Positions 1-10,682 of a DNA stretch of 64,000 nucleotides are shown here, piece by piece. The stretch comes from Pelodera strongyloides (Eukaryota; Nematoda; Chromadorea; Rhabditida; Rhabditidae). The first letter of the stretch is position 1. Each line of letters starts with the position of its first letter. The translations under genes were made by a program, and so were the position numbers. The notes beneath the pieces are model-generated. The model was given only the letters and a program-made list of their open reading frames with translations. It did no database searches and was not told where the DNA came from. The stretch is from positions 496,001 to 560,000 of the forward strand of contig JAANDG010000018.1 in assembly GCA_036852015.1 (NCBI GenBank), in the 5' to 3' direction.

Positions 1-125
1 CCCACTACCCCAATTTTTAATCATTTTAGCGAAACCTCGTAACTTCTGACTGGACGTCCGTATGCTGTTATGTCGTTCTATGTTATATGGCGTAGTTGAC
101 TTATTGTTAATTATGTATGTTTTAG

Positions 126-612
126 GCTGGCTCCCTGGATCTCACCTATATGACCCATTTGTGCGAGGAGCATGCGGCCTGTGGACCAAATGGCGGTTGT
201 GTTGAGCGACATGATGAGAGAACAGGACATGTGGTGGATATTCGATGCGAGTGAGTTACTGTGATTCTGTGCGGCATATTGTAGTTTGCGTAACTACTGT
301 GCTTCTTGTGGACTTTGGGGCTTTTATGGACCGATTACTTCGTCGTTGGGTTTGTTATTGTTAAAGTTTAAAAGCTGCGGTATCATGGTGATATGCTCGT
401 TTGTAGTGGATAGCAATTGCGATTCGCGCAATTCTACTTGCTGTACGACCTTAGCCAATAGTACTGTAATTCTTGTTCTCAGGTGTGACCCCGGCTACGT
501 TGGACTCGAGTGCGAGCTGATCGACGTGCACTACGACCCCATCTCTCAGTCTTCCGGTTCTACTTCGCTCTGGCTATGGATCTTGCTCCTCATTGCTTTT
601 GCAATTGAGTAA
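126..612 (+). CDS. 3' end of an EGF-like domain surface protein (two terminal exons)
   Basis: Two exons join in phase: 126-250 (acceptor TTTTAG, donor GTGAGT, phase 2) and 483-612 (acceptor CTCAG, stop TAA at 610-612). Together they encode one EGF-like module with six cysteines: a CEEHAACGPNGGC half, then CECDPGYVGLEC. A short linker and a 16-18 residue hydrophobic C-terminus (SLWLWILLLIAFAIE) follow, with no basic tail. This suits a GPI-anchor signal or a very short-tailed membrane protein at the cell surface. The gene begins left of the window, so the rest of its architecture is unknown. EGF modules of this kind are usually adhesion or signalling ectodomains; that role is inference. I am fairly sure of the domain and the gene end, and unsure of the anchoring. 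Confidence 0.75.
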
Positions 613-1160
613 TATGCGCCCTCTATGCACTACGAGATAATTCCCAATTACGATGTTAGTTTTCGTAATTTGTACATAATTGTAGTTTATCGTTACCGTA
701 TGTATTTTGTCTAAAAGGACCTGCCGATCATAGTTTTTCGAATCGTTTCAAATCACGTGCGTGTTTTGATTTAGTCGCGGATCTTTAGTGAGTGAGAGTG
801 TGTGTGTGGGGGCCTCGCCCCGGAGCGGAGGGGGTTCACCCCTATTAGTTGTTCGTTTTTGCATTATTTTGTTCTAGAATGTAGTCTTTCTATTTTAGCT
901 ATTTTTGTATTATAGTTAGCATAGCTGTAATAGGTTAGCTGTGTATGAATTTCTTTGTTTAGAATTGTTACCGTAGCTTCCAGCAAGTTTTATTTTACCA
1001 CTTTGGTATGAGTTTGTTACTTTCAGGTATGAGACCCAATTTACTGATACACACTTACATTGATACTCATCTATATTTGTTTGAAGCGTTGTTTATGATA
1101 GTAAACCTATTGTTTTTCTCAAGACTAAGTTTGTTGTAACTCTACCGGTTGTGAACTGTT

Positions 1161-1204
<44 letters not shown>

Positions 1205-1363
1205 TATATTCCTTTGTTTTCTATTGTGTTGAGTGATCAGAATGTCGTCTTGAACTGATCGTATCGTGAATCAATCTACATTCCTCAGTCAAACTTGGTG
1301 TATCAAGTCGCTGTGGTATTAAATTTCCACGGTTTACTAATGTGAGATAATTGAGGTTTTAGA
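613..1363. other. Gene-free spacer with (TA)n microsatellite
   Basis: Downstream of the EGF gene I see no coding sequence. The stretch is T-rich and contains an almost pure (TA)n run at about 1161-1209. Confidence 0.6.
1161..1209. repeat. (TA)n microsatellite
   Basis: About 49 bases of nearly perfect TA dinucleotide repeat, visible directly. Confidence 0.9.
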
Positions 1364-2043
1364 TTGTTCAGTGCGGTGGAGTCCTCGCCGGCCAGGGGAC
1401 ATCCCCAACTATTGTCTATGGTATTGCCTACTTGTACAGCAAGGAGAAGCTGGACGACTGCAAGTGAGCATGTTTCACAATTGTTTTTTAATATATGTCT
1501 TGAATTGGGCATAGGAAGTCTAAAGCTCACCGGACATTTCCCCATATATGCACTGCGCGGATGAAGCTATCGCTGAGCTTGATATCATTTTGTCCTGGCG
1601 TTTATTGTTGTGGCGTTTATTGGTTGTCTTGGATACTGTTTACAATCTTGTGTCTTCTGTCATTTATGTACCTGCGACGAACCGAATTGTGTCACGTGAA
1701 AAGCGATTATTTATTATTTAATTGGCTATTAACATGTTTGGAGTTTGTAGTATAATGATTGATTTTTGTTTTGCCCCTTTTAGACAGCTGACTATCGACT
1801 CAATGAACGTGGTTGCCGATGGCGGAACGGGTGCGCAATGTGGCCCAGACTGGAATTGAGAAGGTTCGCAAGATTTCCCAGCAATCTGTGCTGTTCACCC
1901 GGGTGCCCACGATGCACTCCTTCCAGAGCCCGATGTTCAATGATGGCGAGTTATTTCATGTTATAACCAGCCGTTCGAAGAGCCATACGGGCTCTTCTCC
2001 GACTGGAGGAATCGGCCTTCGGCCGATTTTACACATTGTTTAA
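1364..2043 (+). CDS. Candidate exons of an unrecognised gene
   Basis: An acceptor near 1362-1371 is followed by a frame reading CGGVLAGQGTSPTIVYGIAYL and on to LDDCK, which ends at a GTGAGC donor near 1466. A second block begins at the acceptor TTTTAG near 1783. One of its frames (1813-2043) reads MAERVRNVAQTGIEKVRK and onward to a TAA; another frame gives a short ending GAQCGPDWN. The composition of the first block looks coding, and splice signals are in place, but I cannot decide the frame of the second block or join them with confidence. I do not recognise the protein. It lies on the same strand as the EGF gene and upstream of a diverged tandem duplication, and could belong to the same locus as those candidate exons. 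Confidence 0.35.
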
Positions 2044-2192
2044 AAAGAAAGGAATTTCTACAAAGATAAAAAGACGTTCATTTACGTTTATGTGGAAAAG
2101 TATAGTTTGGTTCTGGACTTCAGCGTTTTTGCAAATCATGCAAATTTGCTATTGCAATTCTCTTCTATCTCCTATAAGATCTCCTCCCATAA

Positions 2193-2275
2193 GCTAGCAT
2201 AGCTCAGCAGGTAGAGCGTTGGACTGTGAAGCGAGAGATTGTGTGCTGCTGTGGGTTCGAATCCCGCCAGCGGCA
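2193..2275 (+). pseudogene. tRNA-His(GTG)-like relic or tRNA-derived SINE head
   Basis: The D-arm (GCTCAGCAGGTAGAGC), an anticodon loop CTGTGAA with anticodon GTG at 2226-2228, and a T-arm with a perfect B box GGTTCGAATCC at 2254-2264 are all present. The 3' side of the anticodon stem does not pair with TTGGA, and the acceptor arms match poorly. It is therefore not a functional tRNA. It is either a decayed tRNA or the Pol III promoter head of a SINE. No clear SINE tail or target-site duplication was seen. Confidence 0.6.
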
Positions 2276-2517
2276 AAGATTTTGTATGTTCTCATTCGAT
2301 TGTGAATTGAAAATTTTCTTTATGAAAGGATTTCGTTGCGTGCATACAAACAAAAGACCAAGTAAACTCTTCTCCTTTATATAATAAGATAGTGTGACAC
2401 AAAAAACTTCTCTCCAGCAAAGCATCACAAATCACAATATAATACAAGACTAGGAATATATTAAGAGCCAATAATAAAGCAGACAAAAATCTAAGAATCC
2501 AGGAATCAAGAAATCAT

Positions 2518-2793
2518 TATAGGGTTTGCAAGAATGGCCGATTTTCCTTGCAAGTATCAACAAATTTATCGTATCTTGGCATTACACGAGAGCAATTACA
2601 GTCAGGTTTTACGATCGATCGCCACGGGACCATTTGTTCAACAAGAAAAATGTATCTCCCCGCTTTGATGGCGGCTTTTCTATAGTGCGGATGAACCAAA
2701 ATTACGTAAAATTACGGTAAATTGCACACGATTTTGCGGATTGATACTTGCAAGGAAAAGGCATGTTTTTTTGGCGTACTTGCAAGCCCCATA
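2518..2793. mobile_element. Fold-back MITE, TATAGGG family, copy 1
   Basis: An inverted repeat of roughly 40-50 base arms. The left arm begins TATAGGGTTTGCAAG and carries GGCCGATTTTCCTTGCAAGTATCAA. The right arm carries TTGATACTTGCAAGGAAAA and ends CTTGCAAGCCCCATA. The TA ends suggest a TA target site, as in Tc1/mariner-type MITEs (inference). There is no transposase inside. A related copy lies at 6119-6361. Confidence 0.65.
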
Positions 2794-3194
2794 AAAGAAA
2801 GCTATGGAAATTTAGGTGAAAAGATCCTGTTTCTATTACCAGTAAAGCCTAGCGAAAAGTTAAAATGCAGATGAGTGGCACCTAACAATAACTATGTTCT
2901 TGGCACACATGCAAATTCAGAAATCAAAACCATTAGAATTTTGACTCGGCTGATTTTGAAAAAGCCATGTATTTAATCTGTGATTTTCATTGTTTTTCTC
3001 TCCGAATACCTCAATTCAGGATGATTACGGTTTGCTTCTAAATATTGACAAATGTTCCTTCGAGTGTTTCCTTTCATCTGATTCATCTTATTTTGATAAT
3101 CTGCCCCGAATTTGTGTTGCATTAGTTTTCGAACCAAAAATTATTGTAGACAACCCCTATTGAGATTATCATTATATATGATTGTCATTTAAAT

Positions 3195-3880
3195 GTATTG
3201 TTTTATCGCCCTACTTCCGACCAGCCACGAAACTGCCGGACGTGGCAACAAACCATGTGAAGTTGCGGCTGAAGCCCGGCACCAATCAACTGCGCCCAAG
3301 CGGAATGCGGATCACCACCTACTGAACAACAGGTATTACTTATAGACTACGAATCAATATACTATGAGAATATGGCTCCCCGGCCCATTTCCCATTGTGA
3401 GGCTGTTGCGTCTTCCACTGGTAGGCCTCTCCCACTTCCAATCTGGTAGACCTACCAGAGAAGATTGGCCTACCAAAATGCCTTTCCCCAGGTGTCGCGA
3501 GAATACGGGCTATTTTGTTCATCGTTAACCGTAACAGTCACGTATATTATGCCATACATATATTCTTGGCCATACCTTACAAGAAAACACTGCACTCAGT
3601 CTTCTTACAAAATGCATAGGTAGCATTACTTCAAAAGTCTTTCCAACCTCCACATTGAAGGTTTTTGTCATTGTGGAGAGGTACAGTAGTATATTTTTTT
3701 GCGATCATGTTAGTTGTTTTTCTTTAGCCACTCATCAGCCCCTTTTCAGCTCGTATTGGAACCGCTTGGAAATACTGGAGAAGTTTCGCCCTTTTTGTCA
3801 CACCTCTCTGTGTGTGAGATCGGATTGTCCAAGCCACCAGATTGGGCGCAGCTAAGTCCTCATTATCTGTATGTCGCATG
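3195..3880 (+). repeat. Tandem duplication, unit 1, with candidate exon
   Basis: This stretch aligns by eye, with many substitutions, to 4960-5640. Shared blocks include TATTGAGATTA, CTTCCGACCAGC, GAACAACAGGTATTA, TTAGTTGTTTT and AGATTGGGCGCAGCTAAGTCCTCATTAT. An acceptor-like GACCAG near 3224 opens a frame containing LPDVATNHVKLRLKPGTNQL and ending RITTY and a TGA. A donor GTATTA follows in both units. The matching part of unit 2 reads MPYVGTNHMMLPPIDNALW. The TNH core is shared, which hints at a real duplicated exon. The gene is not recognised. Confidence 0.5.
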
Positions 3881-4014
3881 CAGTTGTCCGTTCTGATCCA
3901 ATGACTCAATTTTGTGTGTGTCGTTTTCTGTGTTGCGTTATGCTTCTTGCATGCAATAAGACATAATAAAAATTGTCGCCATGTATTTTAATAACTTTTA
4001 GTACTATCTTGCAT

Positions 4015-4165
4015 AATTACTTGTCCCTTTTCGGCAACGGACCCTTGCCGGACCGCACGCCGGTCGTCGGACCATCTAGGACCACACACAGCGCCCTCTT
4101 TCCTGCCCCTTTCCCCTCCGGCGTTGTGCAGACGGAAGAGGGGGGCAGCCACGCAGCGGACGGTT
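4015..4165. other. GC-rich patch of unknown nature
   Basis: About 150 bases rich in C and G stand out sharply from the AT-rich surroundings. The patch contains GGACCCTTGCCGGACC and a run of GGAAGAGGGGGGC. Both strands are open over part of it, but neither reading looks like a known protein. It may be a transposon fragment or an isolated exon. Confidence 0.3.
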
Positions 4166-4959
4166 TTTACTTGTTCATTCCACAAAAAATTCGAATTCAT
4201 TCGCCTGATTTCGTTCCGCAGTTTTTCTTTAATACTCTAATCTTTTATTTATATACTTTTACTAATCTCTGACCGAAGTTTATGCACACTCATGCATTTT
4301 ATCCTATTTTGGACTGTTTTGCACAGATTTTTGCTGGTTTTTCAGATATGTAGCTTATAATATTTTTACTGACATAGATTTGAACAATTGATTTCTTGTT
4401 TCTTCTTTATTTCTTATTTTGAATAATCGATGCATGCGTAATTTTTCCACGGATTGTACTCGGAAATAATTAGCATGCAACACTTTATCCACTCACTCCA
4501 TGCGGCTTATTTACAGGTAAGTAGTATGATGTTTCATTTTTGTGTACTAATAAGCCAGGAAGTTTTGCGTTACTATTTTAATCATATCAATAACTTGAAT
4601 TATTCCGCGCTCCACATCACATTTCGAGGAACGTTTGGCATTAAGCATTGTTCAGAAATAACATCCTTGATGAGCTGGTATCGCTAACTGTAACGACCAT
4701 CAGCATAATATTTTTTACAATAATATTTATTATAACAGTGAACCAGCAACATCCAAACTAACAGTTAACCAGTAAAAAGTAATAAAGAGAAAGGACCACA
4801 CACTGGTCATAGGGGGAGCTGCTACATAGCTGGGCCGTAGCATACATTTACTACAAGCATAAACATGTACCCCAGCTGTTTTGTCTGGTTAAGACAGCTT
4901 TGTAAAAAAAATTCGTATTTGCTTTAGTTTGCAAAATAAATAAAAAATAGTTCATAATC

Positions 4960-5640
4960 CCTATTGAGATTAGAATTATAAATGTTTGTCATATAAATGA
5001 ATTTTTTTTCATTACCCGTCTTCCGACCAGCGACGAAATGCCATACGTGGGAACCAACCATATGATGTTGCCACCGATCGACAACGCCTTATGGTTAATG
5101 GAGCCATTCAATATTGCCCACCGTCTAGTGAACAACAGGTATTATCTTACTTAAACTTCGAGTCCGAATCCTACAAGGTGTTTTCCCGGTGGATTTCCTA
5201 GATTAACTTATATGAGAAGATAGCTCTCCGGACATTTCGCTTATCCCTAAACGTGACACAATATATGGCATATGCGTGACAGGTCAAGTATATGTCGTAT
5301 ATTGTTTTGCCATGTCTTACAAGAAAGAACTGCACTCAATCTTCTTATGAGACGCCTAGGACTTCAAAAGTCCTTCCAACCTCCGCATTAACAGGCCTTT
5401 GTCTTGTCATATGTACAGCTAGTTTTTTTGTCGATCGTGTTAGTTGTTTTCCTTCAGTCACTCATCAAACCCTTTTCAGCTCGTCTTGGACTACTGGAAA
5501 TAATGGAGAAGCGCCGCCTATTTGTCACACGCCTCCGCGTGTGAGATCGAATGGTCAAGCTACAGGCCGCCAGATTGGGCGCAGCTAAGTCCTCATTATA
5601 TGTCTGTCGCATGTGTCCGCTCTGATCCACTATCTCGACT
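4960..5640 (+). repeat. Tandem duplication, unit 2, with candidate exon
   Basis: This is the second copy of the unit at 3195-3880, offset by about 1.76 kb. In this copy the exon-like segment between an acceptor near 5032 and the donor GTATTA after 5142 is open as MPYVGTNHMMLPPIDNALW and onward to HRLVNNR. Unit 1 shifts frame relative to it by a one-base indel, so at most one unit need be functional. The 3' half is the best conserved and contains the block ending in GATTGGGCGCAGCTAAGTCC. Confidence 0.5.
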
Positions 5641-6118
5641 TTGTTTGTATCGTTTCTGTGGCACTTTCCTTGTTGCATGCAATAAAGAACGCACTCTATG
5701 TACATTTGTTTTTTTTACAACTTGTAATGTTGCTATACAGTCGGACAATAAATAACGCAGAACATTCAGTAGGACCAATTATATAGCAGGACAAAAAGCA
5801 TAGCTATCTAAACAAAACAACAACAAGCATGCATGAACCAACATATAATTGCAGCGACAAATGTCTACTGTACTGGGAACAACCACCGAAGATTTAGACA
5901 AAGCAGATCAATAGACGTGATGAACCGGCAGTTAAATATGATTATTTGTGGATATTTGTTGCACCGATAAACATATTAACATATCTCAATTATGTGCCTA
6001 CCAGCGGAACATTCGGCATTTGTTGAATAGCAGGATATGTAGTCTAAAACACAAAAGTCGCCCGACAGACTGCAACTGCATCCTATTGCCATCAACAATC
6101 GTCTAATAAAAAATAATG

Positions 6119-6361
6119 ATAGGGTCTCGATGTATGGCAAAAATTGCCGATTTTTGGTTCCAAGTATGACAACTAGATTGGCACTACACGAGAACATCTA
6201 CAGACCGCCAAAAAAATGGTCCCAGGGCAAACTGCGTATTTTCGCCTCGTCTAGTATTATCAATGGTGCATTTTCTAACTTGGTGTATGCAACATCGTAC
6301 ACGAGATGCACATTTGATACTTGGAAGCAAAATGCGCGGTTTTTGCCATACAGACCCCATA
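6119..6361. mobile_element. Fold-back MITE, TATAGGG family, copy 2
   Basis: The inverted arms are ATAGGGTCTCGATGTATGGC at the left and GCCATACAGACCCCATA at the right. They are followed inward by TTCCAAGTATGACA and TGATACTTGGAAG. The ends (ATAGGG and CCCCATA) and the inner TTGATACTTGCAAG-like motif match the element at 2518-2793, so the two form a family. No coding capacity is present. Confidence 0.65.
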
Positions 6362-6931
6362 AGGATTGATTGAATACGTTCTCTGAGGGAACCCGAGGGG
6401 TAACAACGGGAAAATAAAAGTAACAAGTGGAAAAAGGATGAAATACACACTCACACATATATTCGAGCATATTTGTTGAAAATATGCAGACATGGAACGC
6501 GTAAAAAGCTTGTGGCGTTATGAGATTTTTTAGATCAGAAGTGACCGGAAAGCGTAGTCAAAACCAAAACACTGCTGCTTAATTGCCACCCAGATCACTT
6601 GGTAAAGTGAATAATTTCAGGATATTTCAACTTTCAAGGCAAATATTCTAATTTTTACTTGAGTAGTTATAACTATTTTAGACACAAAATTTAACATAAA
6701 AACGTAACACATCGCATAAATACTGGGGATAAGACATGTATGAAAGCCTAATGGTAAGTGGAAAAAAAGCAAGTTGAGATCCTCACAATTTAGACCGTAA
6801 GAGAGGTTTAGCCGCAGTACAAATGAAACGAATTTCAAAAACAGGCAATCATTTAACGGAAAAATGCAAGTCAATGATAACAACATTTCTTTGTAAAATG
6901 TCGATGTACTTATGTAAACTACGCATGATAG

Positions 6932-7464
6932 GCATTATTTGTTGCACGTAAAAGAAAATAACCGTTTTGTTTTAACAAATAAATTAGAAGGGCATCAATA
7001 CGAATTAGAGTGCGTATATTGGAACGGTTCTGCCACCGAGGTAAGTTCTTTTCCTAAATTAATTTTTAATTCAATGAGTTGTATCGAAGTAAGGACCTTT
7101 TTCCTCGTCATCGGGATTATTTTTTCAAAATTCAACATAATTTGCAATAAGATACATGTAAATACTATTATTAATTACTTATTTTTCATTCTGTTTACCT
7201 TCTCTTTCGTATTTGTTGCAAAACTTCCTTTAATTGTGCGATCTCTGATTTCAATACATATGACTTTTTTGCTTTTTAAATTAGTAATGCTCAAAGACCC
7301 AACGGGACTACGACTACTTAGCTGAACTCCGTACTGGGAAAGTCAAAGGCTTTCTTATTGATCTCTTATCACGCATGTTCTTTTCAAGAGACATCATTAA
7401 GCGTAACTTGCACTGGCGCTTGAAGGAGTTGTTTACCAGGGGTTGGCGCGGTTTGTCTACATGA
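6932..7464 (+). CDS. Candidate two-exon coding fragment, unrecognised
   Basis: The exon at 6932-7040 has an acceptor GATAG and a strong donor GTAAGT. It reads FVLTNKLEGHQYELECVYWN and onward to GSATE, ending in phase 0. An open block from about 7297 to the TGA at 7462-7464 reads DYDYLAELRTGKVKGFLIDL and then SRMFFSRDIIKRNL, also in phase 0. The two can therefore be joined across a 256-base intron, but the second acceptor (CTCAAAG) is weak. The ELECVYWN string resembles the CxYW core of a GPS or similar extracellular motif, which is only suggestive. It may be the 5' part of a gene continuing with the exons at 19.2 and 21.7 kb, with the antisense retroelement in its intron. Confidence 0.35.
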
Positions 7465-10030
7465 CATGTATCCGGCACGGCGTGGTGCTTCAATTCATTG
7501 ATGACAGCTTTTTTCTCAACATAGTCAATCGTTGAAGTGGGCAAACGGCATGCGGAGTGTCATTTGGTACTCCCTATATCGCTCAATCGCATCCTGATGT
7601 GGTCAACTGTCGATTAGCTGATTCGAAAGTCTGTCTGCTTACGTCTATCAGCCTGTCTGCTTACGTCTATCAGCTATCTACCTTCTACTGCCGTCTATCA
7701 GCTATTTGCTAATCCCACCAGAGAGAACAATTTCCGCAGCTGTCAATGCGATGAGTAGATCGTTATTCAATATGTGTTACTGTTTGTCTAGTGAACGGGA
7801 ACAATTCGCATTGAGAGGGTGTTCTTGAGCAAGCGGCTTAGCATTCTGGGAGAACATAGCCTCGTTCACAGCAATCCTCAAATTTGGACACAATCGAGTC
7901 GAGGAGATCTGAGTAGGAATTATGTCTACAATTTCGTGTAATCTCGCTTCAGAGTACGAAAATTGCCTCCTCTTGGTCTTCGTGGTGGACACAACCCTTT
8001 CGGCTGCTGGGAGAGCATTGCCCTTGTTAATGTTCTAGAAACAGCTTCAAAATATACTGAACTAAGATTCTGCACGTTTTTCGCCTTTTGCGGTCTCCTG
8101 CAGCTCAGTCGGCTCATGGTCAGTCGTCTCTGGCTCCCTCTTGGATGAGAGCGAAATACCCGCCTAGCCCCATCAAATTCCACGAAACCCCGGCTCAGTT
8201 CGGAGAATGACTGAGGCGAAATCTACATCGATCAGACCATTTGATTCATGATAACACGAGCTACTACTGGAACATTAAGCTTTTACCGACATTACAGTCA
8301 ACGGGTCGATAAGCGTGGTTGCACAGACCTTAGTCCAGCTGTTTATTGGCGATTTGAGGGATCTGCCATGTCCAGAGTCTCTGTTTTAATATGACGTTCA
8401 ATACAACGACTTTCGTCTTCAGTACGAGACAGTCTTTTCGCAGAACCTGCTGGCCAGTGACTGTTGTCATTATAGGTGTCGACAGAGTAGTTCCCAACGC
8501 ATGCTTTGCCATAGCGTCTTAATACAGTGGACGCGTTAAAGTCACCAACTTAACATGTTCACTGAATGTTCACTTAACAACTTAACATTCTTCAGTTCTA
8601 GCTCATAACTAACACGTTGAATGCCACAAGTTTAAGGTTGCAATATGGGTATTGCTGACATTAATCCTGTGGGTGTTCTGTGGGAACTATTCGCCACATC
8701 ACCATACCTCGGCATCTCCTTCCGAGTTTCGATGATCACACGATATCCGCAATTTTCAACTGTTTATTGGAGTTGTACATTATCGAGCTCACTGATCAAG
8801 TCATCAATGCCACCATCTTTGTGTAGCGGCCGGCCGTTGACGTAAACACATTAAAAAAATGAGAAAATATGAGTTCCCTATGGCCGTAATCTTACAATGG
8901 GCCGTGCGGCGCAGAACTCGGATTCTTTGCCCGTAAGGTACGTTGAACAATGTTCATTGGACGTTGGTCGAAACACATTGGTCGAAGCAGATTCACTCAA
9001 TTGGAGCCTAGCAGTTGGCAAACATTTGAGAGGCTTCTCTGGGGGTCTAGAAACAGGGGTTTCGGTCTGATTTAGGATTTTTCACTTCCCTTGTTTATAG
9101 ACCCAGGCTATGAAAAATTGTCTAATTAACGTACTGCGCCAAAAATGTACATAGGCATCATCATCATTGCACATATAATAATAATTAATTACATAGGATA
9201 AACAGCGGGAATTGACGAAGGTTCACACATGTTGGCATTTCTGAACCTTTTCGGAATTATCCCACCGAATTCTATTTTTTTCATGCGTAGATCATCCAGA
9301 TGCTTCATTACTTTCGATTCTGGCAACTTTCGAAATTATCGATTAGAGCTTGGACCACACCTTAGGGAGTGATCTACTTTGCGCAAGAATTATAATATGT
9401 TTTTCTTTCTGGCCCACAGCTATGAACCGCCAAGGAACAAGATCTATAATCATAATAAGTATTAATTAACGAGTACTTGATTTTCTGGCCACTCGCCACT
9501 TTTCTGGACAGAATGAGTGTTAACCTAACCTCGGTTAATTGTTCTCTAAATGTTAATCATGGACAGTCAACATTGGTTTAATTTCGTATTCGGCGTTCAT
9601 GTATGATTTCTTATTCGTTGAAGGGACGGGGTCACCAAAGTTGACTGTCGACTTTTGCGATCGAGCTTAAAAGTATGTCGTTCCATAAGTAAAGGAAACC
9701 CCCCCCCCTTTTCGTTTTCGACTCAAAAGTCTCACAAAGGCTTCAAGCGAGCTGAACGATTGTATTCAGCGTGAAAAAGTGACCATGTGTTGTGATAATT
9801 AGAAAAAAACATTCAGAATGTCATGGTCATTTTTTTTCATGCTGTCCGATGGTTCAGCTTATTGTCAGTTGAAGCGTTTCGGTGTTTTTTGTGCTTATGC
9901 TTATGGAACGCATGCACAATGCACCAAATATTTCCAAAAATCTGCTTTTGTTGTAATGATACCCAGAATTTTATTTGTTGGATGAAAAAAACAACGTAAA
10001 TAATAAAATATCGAATTTTTGTTGGCCCTA
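7465..10030. other. 2.6 kb without a supported gene
   Basis: The stretch holds a short tandem repeat at 7631-7702 (two 22-base copies of CTGTCTGCTTACGTCTATCAGC and a third partial copy). It also holds antisense ORFs of 60-85 codons at 7777-8512 that look like decayed coding or transposon sequence but match nothing I recognise, and a poly-C run near 9700. No splice-supported gene was found. Confidence 0.5.
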
Positions 10031-10377
10031 TTTGGATAGGTTCATCTGAAATAGTGCCTGTTTTTTTTTGTTTCTTTATTTTCTATAAGGGATAATAAAA
10101 ATTTGGAATACAAAAAGTAGTGTTCTTTTTCAGTACTCACGGAGATATTAGGTGATAAAGTGGTAGAGTGATCGGTCCAAAATGGCAAAAGTGTAATTGT
10201 CTCCATACAAACAAGGCAGGACAATTACCCTTTTTACATTCCGGGCCGATCAATCCATCACTTTATCACCTAATATCTCCGTGAGTACTGAAAAAGAATA
10301 CTACTTTTTGTATTGCAAATTATTATCCCTTATAGAAAAAAAAACAGGCACTATTTCAGATAAACCTATCCCTTTAA
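10031..10377. mobile_element. TTAA-type fold-back MITE, copy A
   Basis: This is a long hairpin with arms of about 150 bases. The left arm has GGATAGGTTCATCTGAAATAG and later CAGTACTCACGGAGATATTAG. The right arm has the complement, CTAATATCTCCGTGAGTACTG, and later CTATTTCAGATAAACCTATC. The right end is CCTATCCCT followed by TTAA. The left flank has lost the expected TTAA. The terminal AGGGATAGG is close to the AGGGATGGG end of the element at 23377-23857. It is non-autonomous. Confidence 0.75.
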
Positions 10378-10682
10378 GCGCTGATGACCACTTTTTTTCC
10401 CCAAACTTCTCTGCGAGGAAACTACAGTATTAAATGACTGCGAAACGATTTGCCTAAAATACAAAATTTGATGGGTTATTGGCAAATGAAACCACCTAAC
10501 AAGACACCGTAGTCAGAAGTCAAAAAGGAGTTTATTTGTGCGATTGGTTGAAATCCCAGTAAATCTGGTTAATTTATTACAAACGAGACCACACTAGCTT
10601 TTCATCTTTACATTCATCGGGAACTTCTTCAAAAGTATTTCCCGATTTTGCATATGATACAAGGTGGTTTTCGCAGTCATGA

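Noticed and set aside
2193..2275. Functional tRNA-His
   Set aside because: Anticodon and acceptor stems do not pair, so it is kept only as a relic.
7777..8512. Minus-strand ORFs as a decayed LINE or DNA transposon
   Set aside because: The peptides gave no motif of reverse transcriptase, endonuclease or transposase that I could point to.
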